Shown one piece after another: positions 17,278 through 24,951 of a stretch of 64,000 nucleotides of DNA (the stretch's first letter is position 1; each line of letters begins with the position of its first letter). The notes beneath the pieces are model-generated. The model did not search any database, was not told the DNA's origin, and was given only the letters and a program-made list of their open reading frames with translations. A program made the position numbers and the translations under genes. This DNA is from Streptomyces sp. Alt3 (GTDB taxonomy: Bacteria; Actinomycetota; Actinomycetes; Streptomycetales; Streptomycetaceae): NCBI RefSeq assembly GCF_030719215.1, contig NZ_CP120983.1, forward strand, positions 4,402,001-4,466,000. Reading direction: 5' to 3'.

Positions 17278-19508
17278 ACGAACACGGTGGGGAGGAGCGT
17301 GTCGGGGTGCAGGGGTACGGAGACACCGCCGATGTCCCAGCGGTCGCAGGTGGCGAAGAGCGGCAGCATCCCGATGGAGGCGTGTTCTGCCGCGTGCAGG
17401 GCACCTCCGAGGATCTCCGGGCTGATCCGGGCGGCGTCAAGCTGATCCTCGGTGACCGTCCACCACACGGCCCGGGTACGCAGGGTGCGCGGCGGCAGGT
17501 CGAGTTTGGTCTCACCCAGGACCTCTCCGGTGATCAGTCTGCGGCGAAGGAAGGAGACGACCTGGTTGGTGACCTCGACGGAGCCGAAGCAGAGCCTTCC
17601 GTCACCCCACGGGATCTCGGTGTCGGTCTCCAGCACGGAGATCGCCGTCGTGTCGCGGGCATTGGTGGAGTAGGGAGGGACGGCCTCCTCCACCAGGGCC
17701 ACCGCATCCTCCAGATCCAGGCTCCGGACCAGGTAGGTCCGGCCCTGGTGGAGGTGGACGGCTCCCTCGTGTACTGAGGTGTGCGCGGCTGCTTCGTCGA
17801 CGGTTCCCAGCAGTCGGCCGGTACCTGCCTCGACGATCTGGACCGGACGGCCGCCCCCGCCTCGGATGTCGGTGAGGTCGGCTGCGCGTTCACGGCGCGT
17901 CCAGTGCCAGCCCGTCGTCCGCCTGCGCAGCAGCTTCGCGGCCTCCAACTGCGGCAGAAGCTCGGGCGCGGCGGGACCGAAGAGCGTGATGTCGGATTCC
18001 GTGAGGGGCATCTCCGCGGCTGCGGCGCACAGGTGCGGGGCTAGGACATAGGGGTTGTCCGGGTCCAGGACGGTCGACTCCACCGGCTGGTCGAACAGCG
18101 CCTCGGGATGGTGGACGAGGAAAGTGTCCAGCGGATCGTCCCGGGCCACGAGGACGGCGAGGGCGCCCTGCCCCGATCGTCCGGCGCGCCCTGCCTGCTG
18201 CCAGAGCGAGGCACGGGTGCCCGGGTAGCCGGCGATGACGACGGCGTCCAGGCCCGAGACGTCGATACCGAGCTCCAGGGCCGTCGTGGCGGCCAGTCCG
18301 AGCAGTTCCCCTGAGTGCAGGGCCCTTTCCAGGGCCCTGCGTTCCTCCGGCAGGTATCCGCCTCGGTAGGCGGCGACGCGTCCGGGCAACGAGCGGTCCA
18401 CCTCGGCGAGCCGCTCCTTGGCGATGACGGAGATGAGTTCGGCGCCTCGCCGGGAGCGCACGAAGGCGACCGAACGCACACCCTGAACGGTCAGGTCGGT
18501 CAGGAGGTCGGCGGTCTCGGCGGTGGCCGTACGGCGTACCGGAGCCCCCTTCTCGCCGTGCAGATCGGTCAGGGGGGGTTCCCAGAGGGCGAAGACCATC
18601 TCCCCCCTGGGCGAGGCGTCGTCGGCGACCTCCTTCACGGGCAGGCCTGTGAGACGTCCTGCGGCGACGGAGGGATGTGCCGCGGTGGCGGAGGCGAGGA
18701 GGAAGACGGGGTCGGATCCGTAGCGGGCGCAGAGGCGGCGAAGACGACGCAGCACCTGGGCGACGTGGGAGCCGAAGACGCCCCGGTAGGTGTGGCACTC
18801 GTCGATGACGACGAAGCGGAGGGCGCGCAGGAACGAGGCCCACCGGGGGTGGGACGGAAGGATGCCTCGATGCAGCATGTCGGGGTTCGTCAGGACGTAA
18901 TTGGCGTACTGACGCACCCATTCGCGTTCTTCGACCGGCGTGTCCCCGTCGTAGACCGCCGGCCGGATCGCGGAGCCGAGCGGCGTCGCGAGCGCCTTCA
19001 CCGACCGGCGCTGGTCGGCGGCCAGAGCCTTGGTGGGGGCGAGGTACAGGGCGGTGGTGCCGCGGCCGTTCGGGGCATGGGAGCCGTCGAGGAGGGTACT
19101 CAGTACCGGAGCGAGGTAGGCCAGTGACTTTCCCGAGGCCGTCCCGGTGGAGATCACGACGGACTCGCCGTCCAGTGCGTGCTCGGCTGCGGCGGCCTGG
19201 TGAGTCCACGGATGGTCGATTCCGGCCCTGCCGATTGCGGAGATCACTTCTGGACGGATGCGATCAGGCCAGGTGGCATGGGTTCCCGCGCGCGGGGGCA
19301 AGTGCTCCGTATGAGTGATGCGCGCTGCCCGGCCCGCCGCTGCGGCGAGCCGGTCGAGAACCACTGCGGGAGAGGGGCGCGAGCCTGCGTTCCCGGGTGG
19401 TCGACTGGGGCGGTGATTCTTGGCCATCGGCACCGAGTGTGTCACTGGCGTGACGGACAATGGTCCCAAGGCGTCGTGCATGGCTGCTGGTAAGTGATTG
19501 AATGCCAT
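16941..19508 (-). CDS. DECH-box helicase with C-terminal DUF1998 (MrfA/Hrq1-like)
   Basis: An 855-residue SF2 helicase. Motifs in order: WTHQAAAAEHAL (Q-like), STGTASGKSLAY (I), TKALAADQRRS (Ia), VVIDECHTYRG (II, DECH), FLLASATAAHP (III), VAFVRSRRGAEL (IV) and WQQAGRAGRSGQGAL (VI). The C-terminal CECEAGCPSCIQSPKCG is the four-Cys cluster of DUF1998. This family includes B. subtilis MrfA, a mitomycin-repair helicase, so DNA repair is the best guess. Its adjacency to Tad genes is a known actinobacterial pairing whose meaning is unclear. Start ATG 19508 follows the family N-terminus, though no SD is seen. The C-terminal tail carries 5-residue repeats. It is divergent from bldG by 79 bp. Confidence 0.88.
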   Translation of the reverse strand: MAFNHLPAAMHDALGPLSVTPVTHSVPMAKNHRPSRPPGNAGSRPSPAVVLDRLAAAAGRAARITHTEHLPPRAGTHATWPDRIRPEVISAIGRAGIDHPWTHQAAAAEHALDGESVVISTGTASGKSLAYLAPVLSTLLDGSHAPNGRGTTALYLAPTKALAADQRRSVKALATPLGSAIRPAVYDGDTPVEEREWVRQYANYVLTNPDMLHRGILPSHPRWASFLRALRFVVIDECHTYRGVFGSHVAQVLRRLRRLCARYGSDPVFLLASATAAHPSVAAGRLTGLPVKEVADDASPRGEMVFALWEPPLTDLHGEKGAPVRRTATAETADLLTDLTVQGVRSVAFVRSRRGAELISVIAKERLAEVDRSLPGRVAAYRGGYLPEERRALERALHSGELLGLAATTALELGIDVSGLDAVVIAGYPGTRASLWQQAGRAGRSGQGALAVLVARDDPLDTFLVHHPEALFDQPVESTVLDPDNPYVLAPHLCAAAAEMPLTESDITLFGPAAPELLPQLEAAKLLRRRTTGWHWTRRERAADLTDIRGGGGRPVQIVEAGTGRLLGTVDEAAAHTSVHEGAVHLHQGRTYLVRSLDLEDAVALVEEAVPPYSTNARDTTAISVLETDTEIPWGDGRLCFGSVEVTNQVVSFLRRRLITGEVLGETKLDLPPRTLRTRAVWWTVTEDQLDAARISPEILGGALHAAEHASIGMLPLFATCDRWDIGGVSVPLHPDTLLPTVFVYDGHPGGAGFAERAFHTARTWLTATRQAIASCECEAGCPSCIQSPKCGNGNDPLHKRGAVRLLTELLRTAPPDPGDVRPAGSPVESKDGRRPDGPESDGPESEGPRPGGGD
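16966..17010. repeat. 15-bp tandem repeat, 3 units
   Basis: CCCTCCGACTCTGGG, CCATCCGACTCTGGG and CCATCCGGTCGTCGG stand in a row near the helicase stop codon. They code for repeats in both the helicase tail and the antisense TadE-like extension, because 15 bp keeps both frames. Confidence 0.7.
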
Positions 19509-19587
19509 CGCGGCTGGCGATCCGTCCCCTGGCCTCCGTCGGGGAGACCGAGGGGCGACCGCTCGATAGCAAGGTGCTGGAGGATCC

Positions 19588-19941
19588 GTGGACCTGTCCC
19601 TGTCGACTCGCAATGTGTCCGGGCCTGGTGGCGACCGTACGGTCGTCGAGGTCGGTGGCGAGATTGATGTGTATACCGCGCCCAAGCTGCGCGAGCAGTT
19701 GGTCGAGTTGGTGAATGACGGCAGCTACCACCTGGTTGTCGACATGGAAGGCGTCGACTTCCTCGACTCCACCGGCCTCGGCGTGCTCGTTGGCGGCTTG
19801 AAGCGTGTGCGGGCCCATGAGGGCTCGCTGCGCCTGGTGTGCAACCAGGAGCGCATTCTCAAGATTTTCCGGATCACAGGCCTGACCAAGGTGTTTCCCA
19901 TTCACACCACGGTCGACGAGGCTGTCGCGGCCACCGACTGA
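19588..19941 (+). CDS. bldG: Anti-sigma factor antagonist BldG
   Basis: A 117-residue STAS-domain protein. In S. coelicolor BldG is needed for aerial hyphae and antibiotic production and acts by binding anti-sigma factors when unphosphorylated. The body GGEIDVYTAPKLREQLVEL and VDFLDSTGLGVLVGGLKR is essentially that of BldG, with Ser61 of DSTG as the phosphorylation site. The GTG start has GGAGGATCC directly upstream. It is followed after about 205 bp by the anti-sigma gene, a pair co-transcribed in S. coelicolor. The intergenic stretch 19942-20146 shows no terminator. Confidence 0.96.
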   Translation: MDLSLSTRNVSGPGGDRTVVEVGGEIDVYTAPKLREQLVELVNDGSYHLVVDMEGVDFLDSTGLGVLVGGLKRVRAHEGSLRLVCNQERILKIFRITGLTKVFPIHTTVDEAVAATD

Positions 19942-20146
19942 AGTCGGTGCGGGCCGGCCCCTCCAGGGTCGGCAGGCATGGCGGTGACGGACCGGCAGGC
20001 GGCAGCAGGCGGGCCGCCACGAGCAGGCGGTCGACCAAGTGGTCGGCTGCCGGCTTCGTCGGTTTCCGGGGGAGAATGAGAGCAGGGGTACCGGGCGCCA
20101 AGCCCGGGCCCCTGAGACGCACGCCCATACGTTCGAGGGGGATGGC

Positions 20147-20596
20147 ATGCCAACCGTTGAACTCCGCTTCAGCGCTCAGCCCGAACACGTCAGGACGGCC
20201 CGCCTCGTGGCAGCCGCAGTGGCGCGCCGGGCCGGCGTCGACGAGGCGGTGCTCGACGAGGTCAGACTCGCGGTCGGCGAGGCGTGCAGTCGCGCCGTAG
20301 GGCTGCATCGGAGCCATGGCATCGCCTCTCCCGTCACGGTCGTTCTGACCGAGGACGAGAAGGCGTTCTCCATCGAGGTCGGCGACGGGCATCTCGCCAC
20401 GGGAAGCGACGCCTCGGCGCAGGGAGTGCCTGGTGGCGGAGGTCCGGACGTCCCGGAGACCGAAGCCGACAGCGAGGACGAGATGGGCCTCGCGGTCATC
20501 AGCGGTCTCGTCGACGATGTCGAAGTCCGCACGGGTGCGGACGGCGGAGTGATCCGCATGACCTGGCCGACGAGTCCGGCCGTGGTGCTTCCCTGA
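20147..20596 (+). CDS. RsbW-like anti-sigma factor, partner of BldG
   Basis: A 149-residue HATPase_c-fold protein, orthologue of the S. coelicolor gene SCO3548 next to bldG, reported to act against BldG. The N-box region LDEVRLAVGEACSRAV keeps Glu45 but has Arg49 where kinases of this family have the Mg-binding Asn. The G1 region reads SIEVGDGH and the G2 region EMGLAVISGLVDDVEV. A Gly/Glu-rich insert lies at 90-118. It may bind BldG without efficient kinase activity. Start ATG 20147 has GAGGGGGA just upstream. Confidence 0.85.
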   Translation: MPTVELRFSAQPEHVRTARLVAAAVARRAGVDEAVLDEVRLAVGEACSRAVGLHRSHGIASPVTVVLTEDEKAFSIEVGDGHLATGSDASAQGVPGGGGPDVPETEADSEDEMGLAVISGLVDDVEVRTGADGGVIRMTWPTSPAVVLP

Positions 20597-20610
20597 TTCA
20601 CCCCGCCAGC

Positions 20611-20706
20611 GCTGTCGTTCACCGCCCTGTGCTGTGGTTCAGCCCCTGTGCTGTCGTTCACGCCCTGTGCTGTGCTTCGAGCCCTGCGCTGTCTTTCAGG
20701 CCCGGC
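20611..20706 (+). repeat. 19-20-bp degenerate tandem repeat, 5 units
   Basis: Units start at 20611, 20631, 20650, 20669 and 20688, each beginning GCTGT and continuing (C/G)NTTCA-like then GCCCTGT. The array starts 15 bp after the anti-sigma stop codon. Confidence 0.75.
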
Positions 20707-20856
20707 GTGATGCCGAGATGAGACGGCATCCTCCGCTGCCAGGCCCCTCTGCCGTGGCCGGCGGCGTCCAACGTGCCTGCGAGGCTTCGTTCCCACGCAG
20801 CCCGTGCACCACCTCGAGCTACCTGCCCCGGTATTCCATTTCGGCCGCGCACCGTT

Positions 20857-20902
20857 CCGCCCTGTGCCGCGCCCTGTGCCGCGCCCTGTTCCGCCCTGTG
20901 CC
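20857..20902 (+). repeat. 12-bp tandem repeat, about 4 units
   Basis: Copies of (G/C)CGCCCTGTGCC start at 20857, 20869 and 20881, with a shortened copy at 20893. Confidence 0.7.
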
Positions 20903-20991
20903 TCGCCCCGCAGGAGGGCTTGGCCGACGCATGTGATCGCGTTGCTGGGCACGGTCAGCTTCGTGCCCGATCTCGGACCTCGATCTCCTCC

Positions 20992-21047
20992 CGGCGTGAT
21001 CCCCCCAGCGTAATCCTCCTGGCGTAACCCTCCGGGAGCAATCCGCT
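20992..21047 (+). repeat. 14-bp degenerate tandem repeat, 4 units
   Basis: CGGCGTGATCCCCC, CAGCGTAATCCTCC, TGGCGTAACCCTCC and GGGAGCAATCCGCT follow one another without spacers. Confidence 0.75.
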
Positions 21048-21060
21048 TCGGCGCCCAGCT

Positions 21061-21169
21061 TCGTGCACGCCCAGCTTCCCGCATGGCCGCCCTCGTGCAC
21101 GGCGGCCTTCCCGCATGGCCGCCTCGAGCTGATGGGCGGGCCTGGTGGGCGGGCCTGGTGGGCGAGGCC
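21061..21169 (+). repeat. 32-bp x2 repeat followed by 13-bp x2.8 repeat
   Basis: Two 32-bp units begin TCGTGCACG at 21061 and 21093 and share TTCCCGCATGGCCGCC. Next to them GGGCGGGCCTGGT stands at 21134 and 21147, with a partial third copy from 21160. Confidence 0.75.
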
Positions 21170-21340
21170 CTCGCCAGGATTTCGTCCTTGCTCTTCATCG
21201 GTGATCTCCGATAATTCCCGCGTGTCATGCGTCGGCCCCATTACTGCATTCGGGCCCAGGTGCGTGCGAGATCATTTGCCATTGGGTGGACGAAAAACGA
21301 TTTCATTGACCACCCACTGTTTTGGTCAGACTCTTCTCCC

Positions 21341-21346
21341 TACAAT
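21341..21346 (+). promoter_or_regulatory. Candidate -10 (TACAAT) of the H+-pyrophosphatase gene
   Basis: TACAAT lies 38 bp before the start codon in an AT-richer segment (21225-21350). A TTGACC at 21306-21311 is too far away to be its -35; no better -35 is evident. Confidence 0.4.
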
Positions 21347-21384
21347 CCGTCCACGTCTTGAGCGCTCAGTGTCAAGGAGGACGT

Positions 21385-23835
21385 ATGGCGGAGTTCGTCA
21401 ACACCCCACTCGCAGAACTGGCGCACGTTCCCGTACCTTCCGGCCGGTCCACCTCGCTCGCAGCCGCAGTACTCACCGACGGCAACCGGCTGATCGTCGT
21501 CGTCATCGCGGTCGTCGCTCTCGCCGCGCTGGTCGTGGCCCGGCTGCTGGCGCGCCAGGTGCTGGCTGCCGGTGAGGGAACCGAACGCATGAAAGAGATC
21601 GCGGCAGCCGTCCAGGAAGGTGCGAATGCCTATCTGGCCCGGCAGTTGCGCACCGTCGGCATTTTCGCCGTAGTCGTGTTCTTCCTGCTCCTGCTGCTTC
21701 CCGCCGACAACGGGGCGCAGCGCGTGGGGCGCTCGCTGTTCTTCCTGGTGGGGGCGCTTTTCTCGGCGGCCACCGGATACATCGGTATGAGGCTCGCTGT
21801 CCGCAGCAATGTGCGTGTGGCAGCTGCCGCACGCGAGGCGACTCCCGCACAGGGTGAACCGGAGAAAGATCTCACCGCCGTTTCGCACAGAGCGATGAAG
21901 ATCGCGTTTCGTACCGGTGGCGTGGTCGGCATGATCACGGTGGGTCTCGGACTGCTCGGTGCGTCCTGCGTGGTGCTCGTCTACGCGGCCGACGCGCCCG
22001 AGGTGCTGGAGGGTTTCGGTCTCGGCGCCGCGTTGATCGCGATGTTCATGAGGGTCGGAGGGGGCATCTTCACCAAGGCCGCCGATGTGGGCGCCGACCT
22101 GGTGGGCAAGGTGGAGCAGGGCATCCCCGAGGACGATCCGCGTAATGCGGCCACCATCGCGGACAACGTGGGTGACAACGTCGGCGACTGCGCAGGCATG
22201 GCCGCAGACCTGTTCGAGTCGTACGCCGTGACGCTCGTGGCCGCGCTCATCCTGGGCAAGGCGGCCTTCGGGGACGCGGGGCTGGCCTTCCCGCTGATCG
22301 TGCCGGCGATCGGGGTGGTCACGGCGATGATCGGGATCTTCGCCGTGGCTCCCCGGCGCGCGGACCGCAGTGGGATGAGCGCCATCAACCGCGGGTTCTT
22401 CGTATCAGCGGTGATCTCGCTCGCGCTCGTGGCGGTGGCCGTCTTCGTCCATCTGCCGTCCTCCTACGCCGAGCTCGACGGTGTCACGGACCGGGCCATC
22501 GCCTCGCACGGCGGCGATCCGCGCGTCTTCGCGCTGGTCGCGGTGGCCATCGGGATCGTGCTCGCCGCTCTGATCCAGCAGCTCACGGGCTACTTCACCG
22601 AGACCAGCCGGCGTCCGGTGCGGGACATCGGGAAGTCCTCGCTGACCGGGCCGGCGACCGTCGTGCTGGCAGGTATCTCCATCGGCCTGGAGTCGGCGGT
22701 CTACACCGCTCTCCTGATCGGTCTCGGCGTCTACGGGGCGTTCCTGCTCGGCGGTACGTCGATCATGCTGGCGCTCTTCGCGGTTGCCCTGGCGGGGACC
22801 GGCCTGCTCACCACCGTGGGCGTCATCGTCGCGATGGACACCTTCGGCCCGGTCTCCGACAACGCCCAGGGCATCGCTGAGATGTCCGGGGACGTCACGG
22901 GCGCGGGAGCCCAGGTCCTCACGGATCTGGACGCCGTCGGCAACACCACCAAGGCCATCACCAAGGGCATCGCGATCGCCACGGCCGTCCTGGCGGCGGC
23001 GGCGCTCTTCGGCTCGTACCGGGACGCCATCGCCACCGCGGTCGACGACGTGGGTGCCAGGGCGGGGGAGCTAGGGCTGAGTCTGGACATCTCGCAGCCG
23101 AACAACATGGTCGGCCTCATCCTCGGAGCCGCGGTCGTCTTCCTCTTCTCCGGGCTGGCCATCAACGCGGTCTCCCGGTCGGCGGGAGCAGTGGTCCACG
23201 AGGTGCGCCGGCAGTTCCGGGAGCACCCCGGGATCATGGACCGTACGGAGAAACCCGAGTACGGACGCGTGGTCGACATCTGCACCAAGGATGCTCTGCG
23301 CGAGCTGGCCACACCCGGCCTGCTCGCCGTCCTCGCGCCCATCGCGGTGGGGTTCACCCTGGGGGTCGGAGCGCTCGGCTCGTACCTCGCGGGTGCCATC
23401 GCGACCGGGACCCTGATGGCGGTCTTCCTCGCCAACTCCGGTGGCGCGTGGGACAACGCCAAGAAGCTCGTCGAGGACGGCCACCACGGTGGGAAGGGGA
23501 GCGACGCCCATGCAGCGACGGTCATCGGTGACACGGTCGGCGACCCGTTCAAGGACACGGCGGGCCCAGCCATCAACCCGCTCCTCAAGGTGATGAATCT
23601 CGTGGCGCTGCTGATCGCCCCCGCGGTGGTGCAGTTCAGCTACGGCGACGATGCGAGCCCGGCTGTGAGGGCTCTGGTCGCCGTCATCGCCGTGGTGGTC
23701 ATCATCGGAGCGGTCTACGTGTCCAAGCGGCGGGGGATCGCCGTGGGTGACAGCGACGGCCCGACCGGTGGTGACGGTGACTCGGGCGCCGGTGACAGCC
23801 CTGCCGCGTCCACCGGCCCGGCTGCTCCTGCCTGA
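21385..23835 (+). CDS. hppA: K+-independent H+-translocating inorganic pyrophosphatase
   Basis: An 816-residue membrane pump that couples pyrophosphate hydrolysis to proton export. Visible motifs: the catalytic DVGADLVGKVEQGIPEDDPR, DNVGDNVGDCAGMAADLFESY, and near the C-terminus GDTVGDPFKDTAGPAINP. Sixteen or so hydrophobic helices are expected. GNTTKAITKG carries Lys at the position that makes this family K+-independent (K+-dependent enzymes have Ala). The C-terminal tail is Gly/Asp/Ser-rich. Start ATG 21385 has AAGGAGGA upstream. It is alone in its transcript unit; the 788-bp gap before it is mostly tandem repeats. Confidence 0.96.
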   Translation: MAEFVNTPLAELAHVPVPSGRSTSLAAAVLTDGNRLIVVVIAVVALAALVVARLLARQVLAAGEGTERMKEIAAAVQEGANAYLARQLRTVGIFAVVVFFLLLLLPADNGAQRVGRSLFFLVGALFSAATGYIGMRLAVRSNVRVAAAAREATPAQGEPEKDLTAVSHRAMKIAFRTGGVVGMITVGLGLLGASCVVLVYAADAPEVLEGFGLGAALIAMFMRVGGGIFTKAADVGADLVGKVEQGIPEDDPRNAATIADNVGDNVGDCAGMAADLFESYAVTLVAALILGKAAFGDAGLAFPLIVPAIGVVTAMIGIFAVAPRRADRSGMSAINRGFFVSAVISLALVAVAVFVHLPSSYAELDGVTDRAIASHGGDPRVFALVAVAIGIVLAALIQQLTGYFTETSRRPVRDIGKSSLTGPATVVLAGISIGLESAVYTALLIGLGVYGAFLLGGTSIMLALFAVALAGTGLLTTVGVIVAMDTFGPVSDNAQGIAEMSGDVTGAGAQVLTDLDAVGNTTKAITKGIAIATAVLAAAALFGSYRDAIATAVDDVGARAGELGLSLDISQPNNMVGLILGAAVVFLFSGLAINAVSRSAGAVVHEVRRQFREHPGIMDRTEKPEYGRVVDICTKDALRELATPGLLAVLAPIAVGFTLGVGALGSYLAGAIATGTLMAVFLANSGGAWDNAKKLVEDGHHGGKGSDAHAATVIGDTVGDPFKDTAGPAINPLLKVMNLVALLIAPAVVQFSYGDDASPAVRALVAVIAVVVIIGAVYVSKRRGIAVGDSDGPTGGDGDSGAGDSPAASTGPAAPA

Positions 23836-24115
23836 GCCCGGCGGTCGTGATCCGGGGCGACCCGAAGGTGACGTCCGATCATGAGGGCGGTGAGCGGCGC
23901 GCTTTGACGTGTCGTCCGCCGCTCCCGTGCCCGGGAGGCCGTCGGCCACGTAAACGATCCGCACATGCGTCCGAGTGGACAGGTGAGTTGTATCTCCCTC
24001 ACTTCCCTTGGTGCAAATGGCTTCAAAAGAATGCATATCGGATACAGGGCGCCTGATTGTCGTCCACTTGCCGTGTAAGTTCCGGGGCCGAGAGCCTTGG
24101 AAGGGACCCCATCCG

Positions 24116-24742
24116 GTGAACAAGAAGCTTGCAGCCGCACTGTCCGGCGGTGCGGTACTCGTACTGACGCTGTCGGGCTGCAGCGACGACAGCGACAACA
24201 AGGTGAACGACTGGGCGAAGAAGGTCTGCGACCAGGTTCAGCCGCAGTTGCAGAAGATCGCGAACGCCAATGCCGCGATCCAGCAGCAGACGGCCGACAA
24301 CAGCAAGCCCGCCGACGTCCAGAAGACCGACTCGGCCGCCTTCCAGCAGATCTCGCAGGCGTACAAGGCGCTGGGTTCGGCCGTGGAGTCGGCGGGCGCG
24401 CCGCCGGTGGACGGTGGGGAGACCACCCAGAAGGAGGCCGTGAAGGAGCTCAACGCCTCCTCCGTGGCCTACGCGGACCTGAAGACGAAGGTCGACGCGC
24501 TCGACACGAAGGACCAGGCGAAGTTCGCCGACGGCCTCAAGGGCATTGCCGACGAGCTGAACAAGATCAGCACCAACGGTGACCAGGCGCTGAAGAAGCT
24601 CCAGTCCGGTGAGGTCGGCTCCGCGATGGCGAAGCAGAAGGGCTGCCAGAAGCCCACGGCCTCGGCGCCGCCCGCCTCCGCCCCGTCGGCCCCGGCCTCG
24701 GAGTCCGCCTCGCCTTCGGCGTCGCCGAGCGAGAAGTCGTAG
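24116..24742 (+). CDS. Small secreted lipoprotein
   Basis: A 208-residue protein with signal peptide VNKKLAAALSGGAVLVL and lipobox LSGCS. The mature part is rich in Lys, Gln and Asp, predicted helical (VCDQVQPQLQKIANANAAIQ, then VKELNASSVAYADLKTKVDAL), with a single later Cys and a Pro/Ser/Ala tail. No enzymatic motif is visible; orthologues are annotated only as small secreted or lipoprotein. GTG 24116 follows GGAAGGGA. The stop codon TAG is part of the first unit of a 16-bp repeat array. In the gap 23836-24115 I see no clear promoter. Confidence 0.8.
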   Translation: MNKKLAAALSGGAVLVLTLSGCSDDSDNKVNDWAKKVCDQVQPQLQKIANANAAIQQQTADNSKPADVQKTDSAAFQQISQAYKALGSAVESAGAPPVDGGETTQKEAVKELNASSVAYADLKTKVDALDTKDQAKFADGLKGIADELNKISTNGDQALKKLQSGEVGSAMAKQKGCQKPTASAPPASAPSAPASESASPSASPSEKS

Positions 24743-24857
24743 CAGCAAGAAGTTGTGGCGGCAGGAATCCGTAGCAGTGGGAAGTCGTAGCGGCGGGAAT
24801 CCGTACCAAGGGAATCCGTAGCGGCGGATGTCGTAACGGCGATATGTCGCGGCGGCG
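24733..24857 (+). repeat. 16-bp degenerate tandem repeat, 8 units, starting in a stop codon region
   Basis: Units start at 24733, 24749, 24765, 24781, 24797, 24812, 24828 and 24842 (14-16 bp each). Two alternating flavours are visible, GAAGTCGTAGCGGCGG and GAATCCGTAGCGGCGG. The first unit contains the last two codons and the TAG of the lipoprotein gene. Confidence 0.85.
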
Positions 24858-24881
24858 AGACGCCCCGCGGGGACGCTCTCA

Positions 24882-24919
24882 CAGTGGCCCGGCGGCCCCT
24901 CTTGGGTGCCGGGCCGCTG
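24882..24919 (+). terminator. 12-bp hairpin before the methyltransferase gene
   Basis: CAGTGGCCCGGC (24882-24893) pairs with GCCGGGCCGCTG (24908-24919) with one G-U pair. It lies 140 bp past the lipoprotein gene and just before the leaderless-type promoter of the next gene. Confidence 0.5.
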
Positions 24920-24939
24920 CCGTTGTCGGCGGGAGCGGC

Positions 24940-24945
24940 CACAAT
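24940..24945 (+). promoter_or_regulatory. -10 hexamer CACAAT, leaderless type
   Basis: Six bases (GGTCGG) separate it from the GTG start at 24952, and there is no SD close to the start. Confidence 0.45.
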
Positions 24946-24951
24946 GGTCGG

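Noticed and set aside
20634..20936. Small ORFs within the repeat region
   Set aside because: They arise from the tandem units, have no SD or family signature, and their products are Arg/Pro/Cys-rich nonsense.
24733..24857. Repeat array considered as a CRISPR
   Set aside because: Units are 14-16 bp and adjacent, without unique spacers; no cas genes are in the window.
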